Part shown: in pieces, positions 25,801 to 33,224 of the stretch | Numbering within the stretch: position 1 is the first letter of the stretch | How the letters are laid out: the number at the start of each line of letters is the position of its first letter | Assembly (NCBI GenBank): GCA_019634575.1 | Contig: JAHCAY010000001.1 | Location: 2,852,001-2,916,000, forward strand | Source: Candidatus Didemnitutus sp. | GTDB taxonomy: Bacteria > Verrucomicrobiota > Verrucomicrobiia > Opitutales > Opitutaceae | Direction of reading: 5' to 3' | DNA length: 64,000 bases | Position numbers and translations under genes: made by a program | The notes under the pieces: generated by a model | Databases searched by the model: none | The model's input: only the letters and a program-made list of their open reading frames with translations | Told to the model about the DNA's origin: nothing

Positions 25801-26522
25801 ACGAGCGCCTCCTGGAGCGTGAACTTCTTCTCGTAGAGCGCGCGGCCGACGATGGCGCCGGGGGCACCTTCGCGCTTGAGGCGGCGGAGGTCGTCGAGCG
25901 AGGAAACGCCGCCGGACGCTTGCGCGTCGATGGTCGGAAAATCGCGGCGCAGCTGCGCGTAGAGCTCGAAGTTCGGACCGGTCAGCTTGCCGTCGCGCGA
26001 GATGTCGGTGCAGAGGATGTGTTTCAGTCCGCGCGGGATAAACGTGCGCAGCGTGGCGTCGAGTGTGACGCCGCTGTCGGCTTGCCAGCCGGCGACGGCG
26101 ATCATCGGCACGCCGGCGGCGTTGAGGCGGACGTCGAGCGCGAGGACGATTTTCTCCGGGCCGAATTTCTCGAGCCAGCCGCCGACGAGGTCGGGTTGTT
26201 TCACGGCGAGGCTGCCGACGATCACGCGCGTGACGCCGGCGTCGAGGAGCGTGCGAACGTGCGACTCGTCGCGGACGCCGCCGCCGGATTGGACGCGTAG
26301 GCCACAGGCTTGGACGATGGCGGCGACGAGCGCGGTCTGGCGCTGCGCGGGGTCCTTGGCGCCGTCGAGGTCGACGAGGTGCAGCCACGGCGAGCCCGCG
26401 GCGGCGAAGTCGCGCGCGACGGCGGCGGGGTCGTCGAAGTAGGCTTTCTCGGCGTCGAAGCTGCCCTCGGTGAGGCGCACGACGCGCCCGCGGCGGAGGT
26501 CGATGGCGGGATAAAGGATCAT
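25794..26522 (-). CDS. hisA: ProFAR isomerase
   Basis: HisA converts ProFAR to PRFAR, step 4 of the pathway, in a TIM barrel related to HisF. The 242-aa sequence has the catalytic Asp in [13 protein letters not shown] and the second Asp in [11 protein letters not shown]. The phosphate sites are [13 protein letters not shown] and [14 protein letters not shown]. The start overlaps the hisH stop by ATGA and the end overlaps hisF. No anomaly was seen. Confidence 0.97.
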   Translation of the reverse strand: MILYPAIDLRRGRVVRLTEGSFDAEKAYFDDPAAVARDFAAAGSPWLHLVDLDGAKDPAQRQTALVAAIVQACGLRVQSGGGVRDESHVRTLLDAGVTRVIVGSLAVKQPDLVGGWLEKFGPEKIVLALDVRLNAAGVPMIAVAGWQADSGVTLDATLRTFIPRGLKHILCTDISRDGKLTGPNFELYAQLRRDFPTIDAQASGGVSSLDDLRRLKREGAPGAIVGRALYEKKFTLQEALVC

Positions 26523-27112
26523 GCGGTGATGGCCAAAAAATTCTTCAGCAGCTGTGCGCCCGCGAAACCGGAGCGCTCGGGATGGAATTGCACGCCGTAG
26601 AAGTTGCCGCGCTGGACGACGGCGGCGAAGGGCGTGCCGTGCGTGGCGCTGGCGAGTGTGTGGGCGTTCACCGGGCCGGCGTAGCTGTGGACGAAATAGA
26701 AACGCGCGTCGCGGGCGATGCCGTGGAGGAGCGGTGTGTCGCGCAGGACTTCGAGGGTGTTCCAGCCCATGTGCGGCACGGTGATGCCGGGCGACTCGGG
26801 AATTCGGGCGACGCGGCCGGGGATGAGGCCGAGGGAGGTGGTGTCGCCCTCGTCGGAGGAGTCGAAGAGGAGCTGCTCGCCGAGGCAGAAGCCGATCACG
26901 GGTTGTGTGAGGCTGCGGATGGTGTCCACGAGATCGCGCGCGCGGAGTTTGCGCATGCCTTCCTGCGCGGAGCCCACGCCGGGCAGGATCACGCGGTCGG
27001 CCGAGCGGATGGTCGCGGGATCGGCGGTGAGCTGGCTGGCGATGCCGAGGCGCTCGAGCGCGAAGCGCACCGAGGCGATGTTGGCGCCGCCGCTGTCGAC
27101 GATGGCTAACAT
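26519..27112 (-). CDS. hisH: imidazole glycerol phosphate synthase, glutamine amidotransferase subunit
   Basis: HisH hydrolyses glutamine and channels ammonia to HisF. The 197-aa class I amidotransferase has the nucleophile Cys in [10 protein letters not shown] and the His/Glu of the triad in [10 protein letters not shown]. The oxyanion strand is [13 protein letters not shown]. The usual CLGMQ reads CLGEQ here, a mild change next to the nucleophile. The start shares one base with the hisB stop (TGATG). Confidence 0.96.
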   Translation of the reverse strand: MLAIVDSGGANIASVRFALERLGIASQLTADPATIRSADRVILPGVGSAQEGMRKLRARDLVDTIRSLTQPVIGFCLGEQLLFDSSDEGDTTSLGLIPGRVARIPESPGITVPHMGWNTLEVLRDTPLLHGIARDARFYFVHSYAGPVNAHTLASATHGTPFAAVVQRGNFYGVQFHPERSGFAGAQLLKNFLAITA

Positions 27113-28179
27113 CAGAGCACTCCCTTCGAACTCGGAATGTCGCTGCCGGCGGTGCGGGCGACGGCAGGGCGCAAGGCGCGGCCGAAACCCTTGAAGAGCG
27201 CTTCGATCATGTGGTGGGTGTTGTCGCCCGTGACCTTCATGTGGAGCGTGGCGGCGAGCGTATCGCTGAGCGATTTGAAGAAGTGCGAGACCATCTCGGT
27301 CGGCAGTTCGCCGACATTTTCGCGCGGGAAATCCGCTTCGAAGACCAGCCAGGCGCGGCCGCTGAGATCGAGGGCGACGTCGGCGCGCGCCTCGTCCATC
27401 GGCATGACGAAACCGTAGCGGCCGATGCCGCGTTTGTCGCCGAGGGCCTGCTTGAGCGCGGTGCCGAGGGCGAGGCCGACGTCCTCGATGGTGTGGTGTT
27501 CGTCGATGTGGAGATCGCCGTCGCAGGTGATGACGAGGCTGATGCCGGCGTTGCGGGCGATTTGCTCGAGCATGTGGTCGAAGAACCCTAGGCCGGTGCG
27601 GAACGAGACGGGCGCGGTGGCGTCGAGGTCCACGGTGACGGTGATCTTCGTTTCTTTGGTCTCGCGTTTGATGGTGGCGCGGCGCGGGGCGTCGACGAGC
27701 TGGCGGGCGAGTTCGGTCCAATTGAGCTTGGTGCGGTCGTAGCGCAGGCCGCGGATGCCGAGCGTCTCAGCGAGTTGCAGGTCGGTTTCGCGGTCGCCGA
27801 TGACGGCGGAAGCGGCGCGGTCCCACGCGGTGTCGCGCAGATAGTCCATGACGAGGCCGGGTTTCGGTTTTCGGCAATCGCAACGGTCGGCGGCGGTGTG
27901 CGGGCAGACGCGGACGGCCTCGAATTTGATGCCCTGCGAGGCGAGGAGGTTGATCAACAGGTCTTGTAGCGGGCGGAACTCGCTCTCGCGGAAGCTCGGC
28001 GTGCCGAGGCCATCCTGATTCGTGACCATGACGAAGGTGTAGCCGGCATCGCGCAGGCGGCGGAGCGCAGGGATGACCTCGGGTTCGAGGGCGAATTTGT
28101 CGAGGCGGTCGATCTGCTGGTCGACGGGCTCGGCGATGAGCGTGCCGTCGCGGTCGAGGAAGAGGAGTTTCTTAGACAT
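27112..28179 (-). CDS. hisB: bifunctional histidinol-phosphatase / imidazoleglycerol-phosphate dehydratase
   Basis: Fused HisB performs the dehydratase step and the histidinol-phosphate phosphatase step. The N-terminal HAD phosphatase (1-165) has FLDRDGTLI, VTNQDGLGTPSF, the zinc cluster CPH...CDCRKPKPG and the GDRETD motif. The C-terminal dehydratase (about 168-355) has the manganese-binding FFDHMLEQIARNAG, DEHHTIEDVGLALG and GDNTHHMIEALFKGFGRAL. At 355 aa this equals the E. coli type. Many bacteria have only a monofunctional dehydratase. A purine-rich repeat separates it from hisC upstream. Confidence 0.97.
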   Translation of the reverse strand: MSKKLLFLDRDGTLIAEPVDQQIDRLDKFALEPEVIPALRRLRDAGYTFVMVTNQDGLGTPSFRESEFRPLQDLLINLLASQGIKFEAVRVCPHTAADRCDCRKPKPGLVMDYLRDTAWDRAASAVIGDRETDLQLAETLGIRGLRYDRTKLNWTELARQLVDAPRRATIKRETKETKITVTVDLDATAPVSFRTGLGFFDHMLEQIARNAGISLVITCDGDLHIDEHHTIEDVGLALGTALKQALGDKRGIGRYGFVMPMDEARADVALDLSGRAWLVFEADFPRENVGELPTEMVSHFFKSLSDTLAATLHMKVTGDNTHHMIEALFKGFGRALRPAVARTAGSDIPSSKGVL

Positions 28180-28211
28180 CGGAGCGTGGGAGCGAACGCG
28201 CGGATTTGGCG

Positions 28212-28250
28212 GAAGAAAGAGAAAGATTAAGAGAAAGAGGAAAGATTTCG
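28212..28250. repeat. purine-rich interspersed repeat, single unit (hisB-hisC gap)
   Basis: This segment reads almost purely A and G on the plus strand with one TTA interruption (GATTAAGAGAAAGAGG). It is one unit of a family also found at 46286-46393, 60210-60286, 63965-64000 and, in variant form, at 30613-30689. It fills the 72-bp gap between hisC and hisB. Confidence 0.85.
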
Positions 28251-28251
28251 C

Positions 28252-29313
28252 TCAGACACGGGCGAGGGTCTCCAGGGCGAAGTCGTTTTCGGCGCGCGTG
28301 CCGATGGTGATGCGGACGGTGTTGGGGACATCCTTGCTGCGGTCGCGGATGACGAGGCCAGCGGCGCGGGCGATGTTCATGACGCGGGCGGAGTCGGTGA
28401 CTTCGACGAGGAGGAAGTTGGCGTCGCTCGGCCAGATTTTGCGGACGTGCGGGAGCTTCACGAGGGCGGCGGTGAGGCGGCGGCGTTCACCGACGAGATC
28501 GAGGGCGGACTGGCGCGCGGCGGAGATGCCGGCGGGAGTGAGTGCATCGAGCGCGGCGCGGACGACCGGTGCGGGGATCGGGTAGGGCGCGATGATTTTT
28601 TGCAGGACGCCGATCAGTTGCGGCGAGGCGAGAGTGACGCCGACGCGCGCGCCGGCGAGGCCGTAGGCTTTCGAGAGCGTGCGGAGGACGACGAGGTTGG
28701 GGTTGGCGTCGAGTTCCTGCACGAGACTCGGTTCGGTGGAGAACTCGGCGTAAGCTTCGTCAACCACGACGACGGCGCGCGTGGCGAGGGCGGTGACGAC
28801 TTTGAGGACGGCGTCGCGATCGAGGAGCTGGCCGGTGGGGTTGTTGGGCGAGCAGAGGAAAACGAGTTTGGTTTCGGGCGTGATTGCGCGGATGACGGCG
28901 TCGGGATCGACGGCGAAGTCTTTTTCGCGGACGAGCGGAACGGTGAGGGCGCGGGCGCCCTGGATGGCGGCGGCGACGGAATACATGCCGTAGGTCGGCG
29001 GAGTGGTGAGAATCGAATCCTGGCCGGCGCGGCAGAAGGCGCGGAGGAGGAGGTCGATGCCTTCGTCGGAGCCGCGCGTGACGAGGATGCGGTCGGGTTT
29101 GACGCCGTAGAGCGAGGCGAGGCGCGCGACGACTTCGGCGGGTTGCGGCTCGGGGTAACGGTTCAGGCGCGGTGCGCCGGCGTGCGGGGTCGAGGGATTT
29201 TCGTTGGCGTCGAGCCAGACTTTGCCGCCGGAGGCTTCCTTGCGGGCCGATGAATACGGCGTGAGCGCGAGGATTTCGGCGCGGACGAGAGAGAGCACGG
29301 GGTCGGAGGTCAT
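28252..29313 (-). CDS. hisC: histidinol-phosphate aminotransferase
   Basis: HisC transfers an amino group from glutamate to imidazole acetol phosphate with PLP. The 353-aa fold-type I protein has WLDANENPSTP, YGVKPDRILVTRGSDEGIDLL, the FLCSPNNPTGQ loop, VVDEAYAEF and the PLP lysine in RTLSKAYGLAGARVG. RIT near the C-terminus (VRITIGT) carries the conserved Arg. The ATG at 29313 overlaps the hisD stop (ATGA). It is the third gene of the operon. Confidence 0.96.
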   Translation of the reverse strand: MTSDPVLSLVRAEILALTPYSSARKEASGGKVWLDANENPSTPHAGAPRLNRYPEPQPAEVVARLASLYGVKPDRILVTRGSDEGIDLLLRAFCRAGQDSILTTPPTYGMYSVAAAIQGARALTVPLVREKDFAVDPDAVIRAITPETKLVFLCSPNNPTGQLLDRDAVLKVVTALATRAVVVVDEAYAEFSTEPSLVQELDANPNLVVLRTLSKAYGLAGARVGVTLASPQLIGVLQKIIAPYPIPAPVVRAALDALTPAGISAARQSALDLVGERRRLTAALVKLPHVRKIWPSDANFLLVEVTDSARVMNIARAAGLVIRDRSKDVPNTVRITIGTRAENDFALETLARV

Positions 29314-30611
29314 CGGGAGAGTTTCTGGAGGCGGACAGTGACGGCGCGGCGGTGGGCGACGAGGCTCTCGGCGTCGGCGAGGCGGGCGACGGTGCCGCCT
29401 AGGCGGGCGAAGCCGAGCGGCGTGGCTTCCTGCACGGTCATCGTGCGCGAGAAGTCGGCGAGGCCGAGGCCGCTGAACGAGCGCGCCCAGCCGTAGGTCG
29501 GCAGGACGTGGTTCGTGCCGCTCGCGTAGTCGCCGAGCGACTCGGGCGTCCATGGGCCGACGAAGACCGAGCCGGCCGCGGTGATCTGCGGGAGCAGGCG
29601 GCGTGGGTTGGCGAGCTGGAGGATGAGGTGCTCGGGCGCGTAGGCGTTGGCGATTTTGACGGCTTCGGCGGGCGAGGCGGCGAGGAGGACGCGGCTCTTT
29701 TTCAGCGCGACTTCGGCGATCTCGCGGCGGGGGAGGAGGCGAAGTTGCACGGCGACCTCGGTGGCGACGCGCGCGGCGATTTTTTCGGAGAAGGTGACCA
29801 GCACGACCTGCGAATCGGGGCCGTGCTCGGCTTGCGAGAGGAGGTCGGCGGCGACGAAGGCCGGATCGGCGGTGCGATCAGCGATGACCATGACCTCGGA
29901 GGGGCCGGCGGGCATGTCGATGGCGGCGCCGGCGGCGGAGCGCGAGACTTGGAGCTTCGCTTCGGTGACAAAGGCGTTGCCGGGGCCGAAGAGTTTGTCG
30001 CACTTCGGAATCGTTTTCGTGCCGGCGGCCATGGCGGCGATGGCCTGCGCGCCGCCGACCTTGAAGACGTCGGTGATGCCGCAGAGCTGCGCGGCGAAAA
30101 GGATCCAGGGGTTCACGCGGCCGTCGCGACCGGGCGGCGTGCAGAGCACACGCGTCGGGCAACCGGCGAGCTGCGCGGGGACGCCGAGCATGAGCGCGGT
30201 GGAGAAGAGCGGCGCGCTGCCGCCCGGGACGTAGAGGCCGACGCGTTCGATGGGGCGAGTGACTTTTTCGCAGACGATGCCGGGCATCGTCTCGACGCGG
30301 ATAGATTTCGCGGCCTGCGCGGCGTGGAAGCGGCGGATGTTGCGGTAGGCGGTGCGGAGGGCGGCCTTGTCGGTGGGAGCGAGGGCTTTTTCGGCGGCGG
30401 CGAACTCGGCGGGGCTGACGCGCAGCGAAGTGAGTTTGGTGCCGTCGAATTTTGCCGTCAGGCGCTTCAACGCGGCGTCGCCGTCGTGGCACACCTCCAT
30501 GATGATGCGGGAGACGGCGCTCGCGATGTCGGTGCGGCGCGTCTGCGCGGGCCGTTCGAGAGTGGCGGCGCGGCGGGCGGGCGAGAGTTTTTTCCAGACG
30601 AGCGTTTGCAT
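29310..30611 (-). CDS. hisD: histidinol dehydrogenase
   Basis: HisD oxidises histidinol to histidine in two NAD-dependent steps. The 433-aa zinc enzyme has GLYVPGGSAPLFSTALMLGVPA, FGPGNAFVTEAK, the IDMPAGPSEVMVIAD block, DLLSQAEHGPDSQVVLVT with the conserved EH pair and NAYAPEHL, and ends with the DYASGTNHVLPTYG region. Length is normal. Its start lies two bases from a purine-rich inverted repeat that may contribute to the ribosome-binding region. hisC follows with an ATGA overlap. Confidence 0.97.
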   Translation of the reverse strand: MQTLVWKKLSPARRAATLERPAQTRRTDIASAVSRIIMEVCHDGDAALKRLTAKFDGTKLTSLRVSPAEFAAAEKALAPTDKAALRTAYRNIRRFHAAQAAKSIRVETMPGIVCEKVTRPIERVGLYVPGGSAPLFSTALMLGVPAQLAGCPTRVLCTPPGRDGRVNPWILFAAQLCGITDVFKVGGAQAIAAMAAGTKTIPKCDKLFGPGNAFVTEAKLQVSRSAAGAAIDMPAGPSEVMVIADRTADPAFVAADLLSQAEHGPDSQVVLVTFSEKIAARVATEVAVQLRLLPRREIAEVALKKSRVLLAASPAEAVKIANAYAPEHLILQLANPRRLLPQITAAGSVFVGPWTPESLGDYASGTNHVLPTYGWARSFSGLGLADFSRTMTVQEATPLGFARLGGTVARLADAESLVAHRRAVTVRLQKLSR

Positions 30612-30612
30612 G

Positions 30613-30689
30613 ATCTCGTTCTCGTTCTTCTTTCTCGTTCCTCGTTCTCCTCCGAAGAGAACGAGAACGATTACGAGAAAGAGAACGAG
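30613..30689. repeat. GAACGAG inverted repeat between hisG and hisD
   Basis: The pyrimidine arm (30613-30652) and purine arm (30654-30689; GAACGAGAACGATTACGAG...) are inverted copies. The purine arm shares the GATTA-C/A-GAGAAAGAG core with the family at 28212, 46359 and 60250, but carries ACG where the others have AAG. The element fills the whole hisG-hisD gap. Confidence 0.85.
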
Positions 30690-30693
30690 TCGT

Positions 30694-31611
30694 TCACATC
30701 ATCATCTTTTCGATCGGGAGCACAAGGATGGCGCTGGCGCCGGCGCGCTTGAGGGACTCCATGGTCTCCCAGAAGACGGCTTCCTGGCAGACGGCGTGGA
30801 GGGCGACCTTGGTGTCGTCGCCGGCGAGAGGGAGGATGGTCGGGTTCTCGGAGCCCGGGAGGAGTTTCTTGATCTCGGGCAGCGCGCTCTTCGGGGCGTG
30901 GAGCATGATGTATTTCGCTTCGGCGGCGAGCTGCACGCCGTCGATGCGGCGGAGCAGGATGTCGAGGGCGTGGCGCTTGGCGGCGTCGAGTGGGCGGTCG
31001 CAGCGGAGGAGCGTGGCCTTGGACTTGAAGATGGTTTCGACGGCGCGGAGGCGGTTGGCCTCGAGGGTGGATCCGGTGGCGACGAGGTCGCAGATGGCGT
31101 CGGCGAGGCCGAGGCGCGGGGCGATCTCGACCGAGCCGGTGAGGAGGACGACGTCGGCTTTCACGTTTTGCGCGGCGAGCCAGCGCTTGGTGAGGCGCGG
31201 GTAGGAAGTCGCGATGCGCAGGCCGGCGAGGTCGGCGGAGGAGGCGTAGCCGCGCTCCTCGGGGAGGGCGACAGCGAGGCGGCAGCCGCCGAAATCGAGG
31301 CGACGGTCGACGACGTAGGGGTTGTGCGTGCCGCCGGAGGTGCGCTCGAGGGCGGTTTCCTCGAGGACGTTCTCGCCGACGATGCCGAGGTCGCACACGC
31401 CGTCCATGACGAGCTGCGGGATGTCGTCGTCGCGGACGAAGAGGATGTCGATGGGGAAGTTCTCGGCGTGGAGGAGGAGTTTTTCCTTGGGGGCCTTGAC
31501 CTTGATGCCGCAGCGGTTGAGCAGGTCGAGGGAGTCGGTGGAGAGGCGTCCGCTCTTCTGGATGGCGAGGCGGAGGCGGTCTTTGGAGGCGGGAGTGACG
31601 ACGGGTGACAT
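30694..31611 (-). CDS. hisG: ATP phosphoribosyltransferase, long form
   Basis: HisG joins ATP and PRPP, the first and feedback-inhibited step of histidine synthesis. The 305-aa protein is the long form with a catalytic part (1-225: [64 protein letters not shown] with the PRPP loop) and an ACT-like C-terminal regulatory domain (about 230-300). Such enzymes need no HisZ. The ATG at 31611 gives [18 protein letters not shown]. It is the first structural gene, 151 bases downstream of the leader peptide stop. Confidence 0.97.
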   Translation of the reverse strand: MSPVVTPASKDRLRLAIQKSGRLSTDSLDLLNRCGIKVKAPKEKLLLHAENFPIDILFVRDDDIPQLVMDGVCDLGIVGENVLEETALERTSGGTHNPYVVDRRLDFGGCRLAVALPEERGYASSADLAGLRIATSYPRLTKRWLAAQNVKADVVLLTGSVEIAPRLGLADAICDLVATGSTLEANRLRAVETIFKSKATLLRCDRPLDAAKRHALDILLRRIDGVQLAAEAKYIMLHAPKSALPEIKKLLPGSENPTILPLAGDDTKVALHAVCQEAVFWETMESLKRAGASAILVLPIEKMMM

Positions 31612-31620
31612 GGGCGGAGG

Positions 31621-31655
31621 AAGTAGCGAGTAGCGGGTGGTGAGTAGCGAGTAGA
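31621..31655. repeat. AGTAGCGAG repeat upstream of hisG
   Basis: Three AGTAGCGAG-like units in a 35-base stretch begin 10 bases upstream of the hisG start. A closely similar stretch lies at 46228-46260, 11 bases upstream of the DsrE-like start. On the coding strand both read as repeated CTACTCGCTAC. Confidence 0.75.
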
Positions 31656-31669
31656 TGGTAGGCGGTGGG

Positions 31670-31706
31670 AAAAGAAAAACCCCGGGGGCGAGTGCCACCG
31701 GGGTTT
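31670..31706 (-). terminator. his attenuator terminator
   Basis: On the minus strand a 9-bp stem (arms AAACCCCGG and CCGGGGTTT, plus coordinates 31698-31706 and 31677-31685) with a 12-base loop is followed by TTTTTCTTTT. It is a rho-independent terminator placed between the His-rich leader peptide and hisG. With no other gene to terminate here, its place fits an attenuator that stops transcription when histidine is plentiful. Confidence 0.85.
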
Positions 31707-31720
31707 CAGAAATTGGGTTT

Positions 31721-31763
31721 CATCACCACGGGAAGGCACGCTGCCTTCCCGGGCAGGGAAGGC
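31721..31763 (-). promoter_or_regulatory. his leader alternative-pairing segments
   Basis: Downstream of the leader codons the RNA holds three mutually exclusive arms: GCCTTCCC (31756-31763), GGGAAGGCA (31742-31750) and TGCCTTCCC (31730-31738). The second can pair perfectly with either the first or the third. Next, GTGGTGATG (31721-31729) is exactly complementary to the CATCACCAC of the leader His codons. This is the switchable pairing expected of attenuation control. Confidence 0.75.
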
Positions 31764-31798
31764 TAGGAGGAGTGGTGATGGTGGTGGTTGAGAACCAT
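31763..31798 (-). CDS. hisL: histidine operon leader peptide
   Basis: This ORF reads ATG GTT CTC AAC CAC CAC CAT CAC CAC TCC TCC TAG, that is MVLNHHHHHSS. Five consecutive histidine codons lie 151 bases upstream of hisG and just before a rho-independent terminator. In enterobacteria, a leader peptide of this kind senses charged tRNA-His: a ribosome stalled at the His codons favours the antiterminator. The peptide itself has no other known role. No strong Shine-Dalgarno is visible; GGCGG lies about 10-14 bases upstream. Identity of composition, position and downstream hairpin makes chance unlikely. Confidence 0.85.
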   Translation of the reverse strand: MVLNHHHHHSS

Positions 31799-31902
31799 GA
31801 CGAAGCGGACCGCCAAAAAGCCGGGATGGGCCGAAAGCGGCAAGCGATTTCTTTTGCCCGCCGCGGCATAAGTCCCGACAACGGGGCGCTCCCCCGACGC
31901 GA

Positions 31903-33159
31903 ATGAGTCACCCTTCGCACAACGCCGGCGACGATCGCGGGCATTACCATGAAGAATTTACGCCGCAACCCAGCGCGTGGGCCGGCGCGGCCGTGACGGT
32001 GGGCGCGACCTACGTCATCTTTCTGATTTTCGCGCAGTTCGGTTTCCTGAAGCTCGTGCAGAGCGTCGTGGGCGAGGGAAGCCCGCTGATGAAAGCGATC
32101 CTCGGGGTGATGGCCGTGGCGGGATTGGGCGGCAGCGCGTGGGCCGGCTGGACGTTCACGGATAGCCGGAGCCAGCGCCGGTTGGTGGCGATGTTCGCGA
32201 TCTGTGGGGCGGCGGCGGGTTTGAGCCTCGTGGCGCGCTCGGCGTGGCCGCTCTTCCTCGTGTCGCTCCTGATCGGGCTGGGCCTCGGCGGACTCACGGT
32301 CACGCTCGCCGGCACGTTGCGGCGGGTGACGGGCGGTGATCGGCTCGGTTCGGCGATCGGCCTCGGCACGGGCGCCGCCTACGCGATCTGCAATCTGCCG
32401 TTCGTCTTCAACGGCGGCCGGGAAACCCACGGGTTCGTCGCGCTCGCAGCGGCCTGCGTGGGCCTGATCGGCGTGCACCTGCTCGATGCGCGGGCGCCGC
32501 GGCAGGTGCCGAATAATTTCGACTATCAAACGCCCGGCCTCGTCGCGTGGGTGCTGGTGCTCCTGGCGCTCGTGTGGCTCGACAGCGGGGCGTTCAACAT
32601 CATCCAGCATTCGCCCTACCTGAAGGAAATGACGTGGGGCAGCGGACGTCTCTACGCGAACGCCGCGATCCATTTCGCGGCCGCGTTGCTGGCCGGCTAC
32701 ATGATGGACAAGCGCTGGATCGGTCGCGCCGTGCTGCTGGCCACGATGATGTTGCTCGCGGCCTGCCTGCTCATCGAGCCGAACCGCGCCAAGCTCACCG
32801 AGGGCGTGTTGCTCTACACCGCCGCGGTTTCGATCTACTCGACCGCGCTCGTTTTCTATCCCTCGCGCAGCAGTCGCGCGAAATGCGCCGCGATCGTCTA
32901 CGGTGTCGCCGGCTGGATCGGCTCCGGGCTGGGCATCTCGATGGTGGAGGGGCTTTCCGCGATCCCGCGCTGGCTGGTGGTGACGGCTGGCGCCGTGGCC
33001 ATGGTGGGGCTTTTGATTCGCGGATGGATGTTGCGCCGCGAGGCGCGGCGGTTTGCGGCGGGATTGCTGGTGCTGGCGTTGCTTGCCGCCGGCGCGGCTT
33101 CGCCGGCGATCACCGGAAAATTTCCCGTTCGTTTAATGGAGTTGCCCACTCTGACATGA
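31903..33159 (+). CDS. MFS-like multi-pass membrane protein
   Basis: This 418-aa protein has about 12 transmembrane helices, with a short histidine-rich cytoplasmic start (MSHPSHNAGDDRGHYHEE). Major-facilitator-like glycine-rich helices (LIGLGLGGLTVTLAGTLRRVTGG) are visible, but no substrate-specific motif. The tail after the last helix (ASPAITGKFPVRLMELPTLT) is short. It lies upstream of the LTA-synthase-like gene with 65 bases between them and could be co-transcribed. The region upstream also carries the divergent his leader. Confidence 0.8.
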   Translation: MSHPSHNAGDDRGHYHEEFTPQPSAWAGAAVTVGATYVIFLIFAQFGFLKLVQSVVGEGSPLMKAILGVMAVAGLGGSAWAGWTFTDSRSQRRLVAMFAICGAAAGLSLVARSAWPLFLVSLLIGLGLGGLTVTLAGTLRRVTGGDRLGSAIGLGTGAAYAICNLPFVFNGGRETHGFVALAAACVGLIGVHLLDARAPRQVPNNFDYQTPGLVAWVLVLLALVWLDSGAFNIIQHSPYLKEMTWGSGRLYANAAIHFAAALLAGYMMDKRWIGRAVLLATMMLLAACLLIEPNRAKLTEGVLLYTAAVSIYSTALVFYPSRSSRAKCAAIVYGVAGWIGSGLGISMVEGLSAIPRWLVVTAGAVAMVGLLIRGWMLRREARRFAAGLLVLALLAAGAASPAITGKFPVRLMELPTLT

Positions 33160-33224
33160 AGGGAAATGAATCGCCGTTCATCGGCGGTTCATCGCCGATT
33201 CATCTCCGCTCCCCAACTTGCGCC

